This document shows, piece after piece, positions 38,990 through 46,567 of a DNA stretch of 64,000 nt (its first letter is position 1; every line of letters starts with the position of its first letter). Below the pieces are notes generated by a model. That model was not told the origin of the DNA, did not search any database, and saw nothing but the letters and a program-made list of their open reading frames with translations. Source of the stretch: Allosediminivita pacifica (lineage in GTDB: Bacteria > Pseudomonadota > Alphaproteobacteria > Rhodobacterales > Rhodobacteraceae); NCBI RefSeq assembly GCF_003054175.1, contig NZ_QBKN01000003.1:62001-126000 (forward strand), written 5' to 3'. The position numbers and the translations under genes are program-made.

Positions 38990-39026
38990 TGGATCACCTC
39001 CTTTCTCAATGTTGAAACCGTACATT

Positions 39027-39055
39027 GAAGGTGGCACGGACAGCGCCGTCGTCAA
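39027..39055 (-). promoter_or_regulatory. Possible promoter of the leader unit upstream of arfB
   Basis: On the minus strand TTGACG (39055-39050) is followed after 17 nt by ACCTTC (39032-39027), a weak -10. The predicted start near 39020 would leave a short leader before the extended Shine-Dalgarno. It lies directly after the stop of the queuosine transporter, preceded by a run of T (plus strand) at 39059-39065. Confidence 0.35.
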
Positions 39056-39069
39056 AGCTTTTTTTGCCC

Positions 39070-39699
39070 TCAGGCGGGAGCGGTATGGCCGGTTGCCCGC
39101 GCGACGATCAGTCGGAAGGGGACAAGGGCGATCATGGCGAGGGCGAGTTTCACCAGCCAGTCGGCCACGGCGAGCGAGACCCAGAGCGGCACGGCGGGGC
39201 CGGCGCCCAGGAGCGGCAGGACCTCGTTCGCCCAGGCGACGTCGTTGGCGGGCTCGAGGAAGGTGAGCCAGGCGGAGAAGGCCACGGTGAAGAAGATCGC
39301 CGTGTCGAGCGCGGAGCCCACAAGCGAGGAGGCGAGCGGCGCGCGCCACCACTTGCCGCCGCGCAGGCGGTCGAAGACGGCCACGTCCATGAGCTGCGCG
39401 GTCAGGAAGGCCGCGCCCGAGCCGATGGCCACGCGGAGCGTGACGAGGGGGCCGAATTCGCCCTGGATCTGGGTGCCGATGAGCGAGCAGAGGACGCCGA
39501 CGACGAAGCCCGCGAAGACCACCTTGCGGGCGGGGCCGGGGCCGTAGAGGCGGTTCATCAGGTCGGTGACGAGGAAGGCGAGCGGGTAAGTGAAGGCCCC
39601 CCAGGTCAGCCACTGGCCGAGGAGGATCTGCACGAGGATGTTGGATGCGACCACGATGGCCGCCATGGCAAGGATGCCGGGGATGTGCTGTCGTGTCAT
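39070..39699 (-). CDS. yhhQ: Queuosine precursor transporter (YhhQ/VUT family)
   Basis: The 209-residue membrane protein has about six hydrophobic helices with the family pattern ASNILVQILLG near the N-terminus, TYPLAFLVTDLMNRLYGP, and a conserved SALDTAIFF in the third quarter. YhhQ imports queuine precursors (preQ0/preQ1) for tRNA modification. The 5' leader folds into alternative hairpins. The gene is preceded by mepA with a 94-nt gap, so it could have its own control. Confidence 0.88.
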   Translation of the reverse strand: MTRQHIPGILAMAAIVVASNILVQILLGQWLTWGAFTYPLAFLVTDLMNRLYGPGPARKVVFAGFVVGVLCSLIGTQIQGEFGPLVTLRVAIGSGAAFLTAQLMDVAVFDRLRGGKWWRAPLASSLVGSALDTAIFFTVAFSAWLTFLEPANDVAWANEVLPLLGAGPAVPLWVSLAVADWLVKLALAMIALVPFRLIVARATGHTAPA

Positions 39700-39791
39700 G
39701 TGAGACCCGTTTTTTGCAAGGTTGCGGGGACTTGGCCCGCCGGGGTGGCGGACCCGGGGGCCTTAGCGGCAAATGCCCCCGCCTTGCAAGG
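39700..39791 (-). promoter_or_regulatory. Structured 5' leader of yhhQ, candidate riboswitch
   Basis: On the minus strand GCAAGGCGGGG (39787-39777) can pair with CCCCGC-AA-CCTTGC (39729-39716), next to an A-run GCAAAAAACGGG just before the ATG. The same strand (GGGGGC, 39780-39775) can instead pair with GCCCCC further in (about 39756-39761), so the folds exclude each other. Transporters of queuosine precursors are often under preQ1 riboswitches; I cannot match a known preQ1 class with certainty. Confidence 0.35.
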
Positions 39792-39793
39792 TC

Positions 39794-40696
39794 TCAGTCG
39801 GCGAGGACCGCCGCGCACTGGGCAGGAAGATCGCCCATGGTAAGCTCTCGCCGGGGTGTGGGCGCGGGGGCGTCCGGGTCCGGCGGCGGCGGGTTGAGGA
39901 TGTTGTTCACCCATTCCTGCGCCTGATCGCAGCCGTCGCCCGGTGGTGGCGGGGCCTGGTTCTCGCAGCCGCGGGCGCCGTCGGGGCAGTTCAGGCGGAC
40001 GTGGAAGTGGTAGTGGTGGCCCCACCAGGGGCGGATCTTGCGCAGCCAGTCGCGGTCGCCGGTTTCCTCGTTGCACATGCGGACCTTGGCGCCCGGGAAG
40101 ACGAAGATGCGGGCGACGCGCGGATCGCTGGCGGCGGCCTTGAGCAGCTGGTGGTGCTGCGGCGTCCAGTTGTCGTTGGTGTAGGCGCCGGAGGCGCGAC
40201 GGAGCGAGATCGATGAGATGTTCTCGCGCTCGCTGCGGGAAAGGTTGAGGTTGTCCGCCGGGCGCATCCAGATGTCGGCGTCGAGCCCGACCTGGTGGCT
40301 GCGGTGGCCGGTGAGCATGGGGCCGCCGCGCGGCTGGCTCATGTCGCCGACGTAGAGACCGTTCCAGCCGGGAAGCTGCGCGGCCTTGCGCGAAAGGTCC
40401 TGCACGTAGTCGATGAGCTCGGGGTGGCCCCAATTGCGATTGCGCGACAGGCGCATAGCCTGCCAGGTGCTGCCCGTTTCGGGAAGCTGCTCGGCCCCCG
40501 CAAGACAGCCGCGGGCGTAGCCGCCGAAGGGTTCGGACCTCTGGGTCGAGGGTGTTGCCTCGGCGCCGAAGAGCTGTTTTGCCTCGCGCGTGGAAAGCAC
40601 GGGGTCGATCGTGACGGTTTCGGCACGGTCGGGCCGGGCGCCGCAGGCCGCCAGTGTGGCGGTGAGGGCGAGCGCGGCCAGCGCGGATCTGATCAT
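39794..40696 (-). CDS. mepA: Penicillin-insensitive murein endopeptidase (MepA) lipoprotein
   Basis: The 300-residue LAS-fold zinc peptidase cuts D-Ala-mDAP cross-links. A lipoprotein signal ends in LAAC (Cys18). Zinc and active-site motifs are GHRSHQVGLDADIW and the later HHYHFHVRLNCP. A Pro-rich stretch (NPPPPDPDAPAPTP) precedes the C-terminus. Start and the upstream MFS stop overlap as ATGA at 40693-40696, so the genes are translationally coupled. Confidence 0.93.
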   Translation of the reverse strand: MIRSALAALALTATLAACGARPDRAETVTIDPVLSTREAKQLFGAEATPSTQRSEPFGGYARGCLAGAEQLPETGSTWQAMRLSRNRNWGHPELIDYVQDLSRKAAQLPGWNGLYVGDMSQPRGGPMLTGHRSHQVGLDADIWMRPADNLNLSRSERENISSISLRRASGAYTNDNWTPQHHQLLKAAASDPRVARIFVFPGAKVRMCNEETGDRDWLRKIRPWWGHHYHFHVRLNCPDGARGCENQAPPPPGDGCDQAQEWVNNILNPPPPDPDAPAPTPRRELTMGDLPAQCAAVLAD

Positions 40697-42042
40697 GTTG
40701 CCTGCCTCGTGCTTTCTGCACCTTGTGGATGGACCCACGCTAACAGCACCAACCCCAATGCGAAAAGCCCTACGATGGGGGTGACGCCCACGGATTGCGA
40801 TCCCGTCAGGGACGTCGTCACGCCGATCATCAGCGGGGCCAGGAAGGACGTCGCCTTCCCGGACAGCGCATATAGGCCGAAGGCCTCGGTCATGCGGGCC
40901 GGATCGGCCTGCCGGACCATCATGGTGCGCGAGGCGGCCTGCAGCGTGCCGCCCGCGGCGCCGATGAGCGCCCCGAAGGCGAAGAAGGCCAGATCCGGGG
41001 CGCCGGAGCCTTCGGCCACGGGAAAGCCGAAGACGCTGGTCGGCGAGACGGTGACCACGCCGATGCCGACGAGCGAGAGCACGATCACGCTGACGGTTAT
41101 GACGGGCTTGGGACCGAAGGCGCTGTCGGCAAGACCGCCGAGCGCGCTGAAGACGGCGCCCGCGATGATGGCGATAATGCCGAAGATGCCGACCTCGGTC
41201 ACGGTCCAGCCGAGCACGCCCGAGGCGTAGATGCCGCCGAATGCGTACATGCCGTTGAGCGCGTCGCGATAGAACATGCTGGAGGCGAGGTAGGCGAAGA
41301 GCGAGCGCTGCGCCGGCAGGCGGCGTAGGGTGCCGCCCAGATCCGTCAGCGCCTTTCGGACCGCGCCGCGCGGGGCGGGGGCGCTGCGCGGGTCGCGGAC
41401 CCACAGGAAAAAGGGCACCATGAAGACCGCGTACCAGATGGCCGTCAGGGGCCCCACGGCACGGGTGCCCTCGCGCGCGGCGGGGTCGAGACCGAGGATG
41501 GGCTCGATCCCGATCAGGGTGCGGCCGGTTTCGCCGCTTTCGGCAAAAAGCGTCAACATGAGCACCAGCGCCACCAGCCCGCCGCAGTAGCCGAAGGCCC
41601 AGCCGTTGCCCGAGATGCGCCCGATCGCCTCGGGCGGACCGAGGTCGGGCAGCATGGCGTTGGTGAAGATCGTCGCGAATTCCATCGCGACGAGGCCCAG
41701 CGCGAAGAAGAAGAGCGTCTGATAGAGGTCGAAATCCTGCGGGGATGCGTACCAGAGCATCGCGGCGCTGAGCACGTAGAGGACCGAGAAGATCCGGATC
41801 CAGCGCAGCCGGTGCCCGCCGGTGTCGGCAAGCGCCCCGAGCACGGGGGCAAGCAGGGCGATGGCCACGCCCGCCACGGCGATGCCGAAGCCCCAGGCGG
41901 CCTGGGCGCGGCTGCCGTCGCCGATGACCTCGTTCACGTAGGGCGCGAAGATGAAGGTCAGGAGAAGGGTGTTGTAGGGTTGGCTGGCCCAGTCGAAGAA
42001 GAACCAGCCCCAGATCCGCTTGCGCAGGACACCATCACTCAT
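40693..42042 (-). CDS. MFS transporter of the Atg22/UMF1 type
   Basis: The 449-residue protein has about twelve membrane helices. FFFDWASQPYNTLLLTFIF and the FALGLVAMEFATIFTNAMLPDL region are typical of the Atg22-like (UMF1) branch of the major facilitator superfamily, whose eukaryotic member exports amino acids from the vacuole. A substrate cannot be assigned. It is coupled to mepA, which suggests a role around envelope or peptidoglycan-product recycling, but that is inference. AGGGGGTG precedes the ATG at 42042. Confidence 0.85.
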   Translation of the reverse strand: MSDGVLRKRIWGWFFFDWASQPYNTLLLTFIFAPYVNEVIGDGSRAQAAWGFGIAVAGVAIALLAPVLGALADTGGHRLRWIRIFSVLYVLSAAMLWYASPQDFDLYQTLFFFALGLVAMEFATIFTNAMLPDLGPPEAIGRISGNGWAFGYCGGLVALVLMLTLFAESGETGRTLIGIEPILGLDPAAREGTRAVGPLTAIWYAVFMVPFFLWVRDPRSAPAPRGAVRKALTDLGGTLRRLPAQRSLFAYLASSMFYRDALNGMYAFGGIYASGVLGWTVTEVGIFGIIAIIAGAVFSALGGLADSAFGPKPVITVSVIVLSLVGIGVVTVSPTSVFGFPVAEGSGAPDLAFFAFGALIGAAGGTLQAASRTMMVRQADPARMTEAFGLYALSGKATSFLAPLMIGVTTSLTGSQSVGVTPIVGLFALGLVLLAWVHPQGAESTRQAT

Positions 42043-42115
42043 CGTCACCCCCTGTTGCGCGCGGATCAAACCCCGGCTGGGCGGCGGGGGCAAGGGGCCT
42101 TGGCCTGTCGCGGGT

Positions 42116-42655
42116 TCAGTCCCGGCGCGGCGGCCAGGGGCGCTGGTCCTCGGCGGCGATCCAGGCCCGGACCCAGTCGGGCAGCTCGGGCTGGACCAGC
42201 TTGGGGTCGAACTCCTTCATGATCTCGGCCGGGGGCACGATACCGTCGCGGCCCACCGCCGCGGTGCGCAGGATCGCCTGGCTCGCGCATTCGCCGCTCG
42301 TGCGCTTCCACAGGCTCTGCTCGATGTAGACGAAGCGATGATCCCAGCCGATGACGCGCGAATAGAGGTCCAGCCGGTCGAACATGCGCACGCGGCGCCG
42401 GTATCGGATGGCGGTACCGGCGACGGTCAGCCCCCAACCGCGGCGCTCCAGCACCGAGACGAGCCCCGAGCGCAGCGCGAGCGGGATGCGACCCAGATCG
42501 TAGAGCGTGAGGGTCCGGCCGTTGTTGAGTTCCTTCCACGGGTCGATGTCCCAGGGCCAGCAGATCAGCGAGGAATGGAAGGTCGCCAGCGGCTCCATGC
42601 GGGGCGCGCGGCGCGCACGGGCCGCGTGCAGGAAAAGACGCAGATACGGATACAT
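42116..42655 (-). CDS. Acyl-CoA thioesterase-like hotdog protein
   Basis: The 179-residue protein has a hotdog-fold pattern with SSLICWPWDIDPWKELNNGR and a later GWDHRFVYIEQSLWKR segment, as in YbgC/4HBT-like thioesterases of the fatty-acyl class. Substrate unknown. The ATG at 42655 lies after AAAGGGGGCC. The frame remains open upstream through the cryB region but that part is a shadow. It lies 73 bp upstream of the MFS gene on the same strand. Confidence 0.78.
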   Translation of the reverse strand: MYPYLRLFLHAARARRAPRMEPLATFHSSLICWPWDIDPWKELNNGRTLTLYDLGRIPLALRSGLVSVLERRGWGLTVAGTAIRYRRRVRMFDRLDLYSRVIGWDHRFVYIEQSLWKRTSGECASQAILRTAAVGRDGIVPPAEIMKEFDPKLVQPELPDWVRAWIAAEDQRPWPPRRD

Positions 42656-42799
42656 GAGGCCCCCTTTCGGCAGGGTGGTGCCGCGCAGCGCCCGCCGCGT
42701 CAACCAAGACCGTGCGGCAGGGTTGCGCGACGCTGCGGAACACCCTAGGTCGGAACGCGGTGTGCACCCTGGCATGCGCCTCGACAGAAGGACCTCACG

Positions 42800-43093
42800 A
42801 TGCAGTCGCTCTTCCAGATCCTGATGCTGATCCTCGACCTGATCTGGTTCATCATCATCGTGCACGTGATCATGAGCTGGCTGATCAACTTCCAGGTCCT
42901 GAACGTGCGCCAGCAGTTCGTCGGGCAGATCTGGTACGGGCTGAACCGTCTTCTGGAGCCGGCCTACGACAAGATCCGCAGCATCCTGCCGCCGATGGGC
43001 GGGCTCGACCTTGCGCCGCTGATCGCACTGATCCTGGTCTACGCGCTGCGCATCATCCTGCAGAACAACGCCGGGTTCTTCTACGCCTACTGA
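42800..43093 (+). CDS. YggT-family membrane protein
   Basis: The 97-residue protein has a hydrophobic N-terminal helix (LMLILDLIWFIIIVHVIMSW), a conserved central loop with NRLLEPAYDKIRSILPPMGG and a second helix. YggT proteins are widespread, often linked to osmotic tolerance or membrane complexes; function is unsettled. It is isolated between genes on the opposite strand and converges with cryB. Confidence 0.9.
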   Translation: MQSLFQILMLILDLIWFIIIVHVIMSWLINFQVLNVRQQFVGQIWYGLNRLLEPAYDKIRSILPPMGGLDLAPLIALILVYALRIILQNNAGFFYAY

Positions 43094-43107
43094 GGCGCGC
43101 CAGTCTT

Positions 43108-44634
43108 CTAGACCTTGGCGCCCTGCGCCATGCGGTTGAGGAACCGCTCGGCACCCTTGAGGATCTTGTCCCGCTTGTCGTCCTTCATGCGGTCCCAGAT
43201 GGCGTACATCTGGCCCATGCGCGGATTGCCGGAAAAGCGGTCCCGGTGGCGGTCGAGGAAGTGCCAGTAGAGCAGGTTGAAGGGGCAGGCATTGTCGCCG
43301 GTCTTGTCCTTCACGTCGTAGGCGCAGCTCTTGCAGTAGTCCGACATCCTGTCGATGTAGTTGCCCGACGAGACGTAGGGTTTCGACGCGATGATGCCGC
43401 CATCGGCGAACTGGCTCATCCCTATCACGTTGGGCGCCTCGACCCATTCGTAGGCATCGGCGTAGACGCGCAGATACCAGTCGTGCACCTCGGCCGGGTC
43501 GATGCCCGCCAGAAGGGCGAAGTTGCCGGTGACCATGAGGCGCTGGATGTGGTGGGCGTAGGCCTCTTCCTGCGTTTCCGAGACCACTTTCGAGATGCAG
43601 CGCATGTCGGCTTGGGCCCCCCAGAACATGGGCGGCAGGGCACGTGAGTGGCCGAGCGCGTTGCGCTTGGTGTAGTCGGGACCTTCGCGGAAGTAGATGC
43701 CGCGGATGTATTCTCGCCAGCCGATGATCTGGCGGATGAAGCCCTCGACAGCGTTCAGTGGCGCGTGCCCGTCGCGCCAGGCCTGTTCGGCGGCCTGGCA
43801 GACCTCGAGCGGGTCGAGCAGGCCGAGGTGGATGTAGGGCGAGATCATCGCGTGGTAGAGGAAGCCGTGGTCGCTCAGCATGGCGTCCTGGTAGTCGCCG
43901 AAGCTCGGCAGCGCGGTCTTGATGAAATGCGAAAGCGCGCGACGCGCCTGCCCCTGGTCGGTGGCGAACCAGAAGGGGCGCAGGGTGCCGAAGCTGTTGC
44001 CGAAGCGGCGCTCGACAAGGTCCAGCACCTCTTCGACGGTCTCGTCGGGGGTGAACTGCATGGGGCCGGTCGAGGGCACCTCGTCGGGCGCGGGTTTGCG
44101 GTTGTCGTGGTCGTAGTTCCACTTGCCCCCCGCGGGGTCGTCGCCCTCCATCAGCAGGCCGGTCTTGCGGCGCATGTCGCGGTAGAAATACTCCATCCGA
44201 AGCGCCTTGCGCCCCTTGGCCCAACCGTCGAAGTCGCGGTGGGAGGCGATGAAGCGCGTGTCCTCGCGCAGATGGACCTTGATGGGCGCGTTCTGCAGGG
44301 CCTCGATCAGGCGCCATTCGCCGGGTTCGGTGGCGATGACCTCGGAGGCGCCGGTTTCCTCGGCCCGGCGGAGCAGTTCGCCCACGATGGAACCGGCGTT
44401 GTCGGTATCGTCGAGCTGGGTGTAGCGCACGTCCCATCCCGCATCGCGCAGGCGGGCTGCGTGCTTGCGCATGGCGGCGAATATCAGGGCGATCTTCTTG
44501 GGGTGGTGCTGGACGTAGCTGGCCTCGTCGTCGACCTCGGCCATGACGACGGTGTCGGTCGTCTTGTCGGCCTCGCGCAGGGCGGCAATGTCTTCGGTCA
44601 GCTGGTCGCCGAGCACCAGGATCAGGCGGCTCAC
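43108..44634 (-). CDS. cryB: Iron-sulfur bacterial cryptochrome/photolyase (CryB/PhrB type)
   Basis: The 508-residue flavoprotein belongs to the FeS-BCP class, which includes Rhodobacter CryB and Agrobacterium PhrB. The four [4Fe-4S] cysteines are visible: one in ADMRCISKV, two in DYCKSCAYD and one in DNACPFNLLYWHF. The N-terminal Rossmann domain starts LILVLGDQLTED. Such proteins repair (6-4) photoproducts or act as light sensors. The GTG start at 44634 overlaps the SDR stop as GTGA, so the two genes are coupled. Confidence 0.93.
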   Translation of the reverse strand: MSRLILVLGDQLTEDIAALREADKTTDTVVMAEVDDEASYVQHHPKKIALIFAAMRKHAARLRDAGWDVRYTQLDDTDNAGSIVGELLRRAEETGASEVIATEPGEWRLIEALQNAPIKVHLREDTRFIASHRDFDGWAKGRKALRMEYFYRDMRRKTGLLMEGDDPAGGKWNYDHDNRKPAPDEVPSTGPMQFTPDETVEEVLDLVERRFGNSFGTLRPFWFATDQGQARRALSHFIKTALPSFGDYQDAMLSDHGFLYHAMISPYIHLGLLDPLEVCQAAEQAWRDGHAPLNAVEGFIRQIIGWREYIRGIYFREGPDYTKRNALGHSRALPPMFWGAQADMRCISKVVSETQEEAYAHHIQRLMVTGNFALLAGIDPAEVHDWYLRVYADAYEWVEAPNVIGMSQFADGGIIASKPYVSSGNYIDRMSDYCKSCAYDVKDKTGDNACPFNLLYWHFLDRHRDRFSGNPRMGQMYAIWDRMKDDKRDKILKGAERFLNRMAQGAKV

Positions 44635-45296
44635 CAGGGGATCTCCATCCCGGCGTAGTCGTAGAAGCCGCCGGTGTGGTCGGGCGTGAGGGTGTCGAGC
44701 ACGCCGATCAGCCGGTCGGCGGCGGTGTCGGGGTCCACCATGGGGTGGCGCGACTGGTAGTCGGCGGTGAAATCGGTGGCGACGGTGCCGGGATGCAGGC
44801 AGGCGACGCAGAGGTGGCGGTGGCTACGGGCCAGTTCCACGGCGGCACCGTGGGTCAGCTGGTTCAGCGCGGCCTTGGCGGTGCGGTAGGCATACCAGCC
44901 GCCAAGCGCGTTGTCGCCGATGCTGCCCACGCGGGCCGAGAGCACGGCGAAGGTTGCCGGATCGCGGCGGGGCAGCAGGCGCGTGGCATGCTTGAGCACG
45001 AGGGCCGGGCCAATGGCATTCAGGGCGAACTGGTCGTGCAGGGCCTTGGCGTTCAGCTCGCGCAGGCTCTTCTCTGGGCGGGCGTCGTTGATCTGCAGCG
45101 CACCGGTGGCCACGAAGATCAGGTCGAATGGCCCCTCGAGCCCGCCCAGCGCGACCTCGATGCTGGCCTCGTCGGTGAGATCTAGGCCATCGGCGCTGCG
45201 CGAGAGCGTGGTGACGTCATCGCCGCGCGCGGTGAGGGCGCGGGTCATGGCCGCGCCGATGCCGCCCGAGGCGCCGATGATGAGACTGCGTGTCAT
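44631..45296 (-). CDS. Short-chain dehydrogenase (CsgA-like)
   Basis: The 221-residue SDR has the cofactor motif IIGASGGIGAAM, the NAG-like FVATGALQ and the catalytic YAYRTAKAALNQL (Tyr/Lys), with Ser in LSARVGSIGD. It resembles the CsgA-like SDRs found beside FeS-type photolyase genes. The substrate is unknown. The ATG at 45296 is used; its ribosome-binding site is weak. Its stop overlaps the cryB start. Confidence 0.87.
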   Translation of the reverse strand: MTRSLIIGASGGIGAAMTRALTARGDDVTTLSRSADGLDLTDEASIEVALGGLEGPFDLIFVATGALQINDARPEKSLRELNAKALHDQFALNAIGPALVLKHATRLLPRRDPATFAVLSARVGSIGDNALGGWYAYRTAKAALNQLTHGAAVELARSHRHLCVACLHPGTVATDFTADYQSRHPMVDPDTAADRLIGVLDTLTPDHTGGFYDYAGMEIPW

Positions 45297-45338
45297 GCGG
45301 CGGTCAGCTAGCGGTGCGGCGCCCCGGTTCAAGACGGA

Positions 45339-46160
45339 TCAGCGTTCGAGCAGGTCGCGATGGTAGCTGCGCAGGAAGAGCAGCCCTACGGCTGTGAGCA
45401 GGAGCGCGGTCCCGTAGACGAAGAGCGGGTTAACGTAATCGGCGGTGTAACTGTAATAGAAACCGCGCCGCACCTCGCCCGTGACATGCACCAGCGGGTT
45501 CCATTCCAGCCAGCCCCGGTAGGGTTCGGGGATGGATTCCGGCAGAATGATGACCCCGGAGATGAGAAAGAGTGGCCGACTTACGACGCCCCAGATGTTG
45601 CCCCAGAGGGGGCTTTGCGCGGTGAGGAGGCTGTTCAGGACGCCCACGCCGAAGCCAAAAGTGGCGGCCATGGCATAGCCGTTGAGGACTGCCCCGAGGT
45701 CGAGCACGGTGCGCGTGTCGTAGAGGCCAAGGATCATCAGGAAGAGGATGTAGCTGACCATCGCGTTGGTCAGCACCGCCAGCCCGAAGCGGGCGATGAG
45801 CGCATCCATGAACGTCACGCGCGGGTAGGCCAGGAGCTGCTTGGAGAACTGGATCGCCGTCTGCACCTTGTTGGCAATCATCAGGAAGAAGAAGAACGGC
45901 AGCAGGCCCGTGGCGTAGAAGATGGCGAAGTTCGAACCCAGCGGCGGCGAGCGGAAGCCGATGCTGAAAAGCCAGACCATGAGCGCGATGCCCAACGCCG
46001 GTTCGGCAACCGCCCAGAGATAGCCCCCCGGCGAGCGGCCATAGGTCGTCGACATCTCGCGCAGGATGAGCGCGAAGACGGTCCGCAGGGTCGCGGCGCG
46101 CGGCACCTGGTGGTGGACGCTGCGCAATCGTCCGGGGTGGTTGAGTCTCTGTGGCTCCAT
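45339..46160 (-). CDS. kpsM: ABC-2 polysaccharide export permease (KpsM type)
   Basis: The 273-residue integral membrane protein has about six helices and the ABC-2 pattern of capsule exporters: LILREMSTTYGRSPGGYLWA near the N-terminus, a central FFFFLMIANKV region and NPLVHVTGEVRRGF close to the end. It forms the channel with the KpsT-type ATPase encoded 6.8 kb away at 52946. The ATG at 46160 follows GGAGAGAC. It is divergent from the glycosyltransferase operon. Confidence 0.88.
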   Translation of the reverse strand: MEPQRLNHPGRLRSVHHQVPRAATLRTVFALILREMSTTYGRSPGGYLWAVAEPALGIALMVWLFSIGFRSPPLGSNFAIFYATGLLPFFFFLMIANKVQTAIQFSKQLLAYPRVTFMDALIARFGLAVLTNAMVSYILFLMILGLYDTRTVLDLGAVLNGYAMAATFGFGVGVLNSLLTAQSPLWGNIWGVVSRPLFLISGVIILPESIPEPYRGWLEWNPLVHVTGEVRRGFYYSYTADYVNPLFVYGTALLLTAVGLLFLRSYHRDLLER

Positions 46161-46567
46161 GTCTCTCCAATACCACCGGGCCGGCAAGGACCCTGAGATG
46201 AAATCCCGGCGCCCCCGGTCGGATCGAGGCCGCCGGGTACGGGCCTCAGCACAACATCACCCGGCTCGGTCAGCCTGGCATGAGCGGGAAGCGCCGGCCC
46301 CGTCACGCAGTCGTTTCACGTGTTACCTTCGCCAAGGTTTACCAAACCTTAATCCGTCATCTCAGCAGGCAGGTGCGTCACCTCTGCGAGTTCGATGCCG
46401 GCGCGCTCGACCGTGCCGATCCCGGCGTACATCCCGCCTCCGCCCGGAGCGCTGACAATCATTAAACATTGCGAAACCTTTGGCCTGATATTGGTCAAAC
46501 GTAGTTGCCGAATGGTTGCGAAACGGAAGGGGACAAGCTTGGGACTCCGGACGAAGGGGCGTACTCC
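46161..46567. promoter_or_regulatory. Divergent promoter region of the capsule island
   Basis: This 407-bp gap has no convincing gene. It contains the palindrome AAGGTTTACCAAACCTT (46334-46350, 7-nt arms) and two direct copies of TTGCGAAAC (46469-46477 and 46516-46524, 47 bp apart). The 46440-46510 part is AT-rich for the region. These are candidates for operators shared by kpsM and the glycosyltransferase operon. No regulator can be named. Confidence 0.45.

Noticed and set aside
38990-39006. Fragment of a 16S rRNA gene (TGGATCACCTCCTTTCT)
   Set aside because: Only the terminal 16-17 nt match and no further 16S sequence flanks them; as the complement of a ribosome-binding site before a GTG it is better explained as an extended Shine-Dalgarno.
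42656-44437. Minus-strand extension of the thioesterase frame into the cryB region
   Set aside because: It has shadow composition, and the ATG at 42655 has a strong ribosome-binding site.
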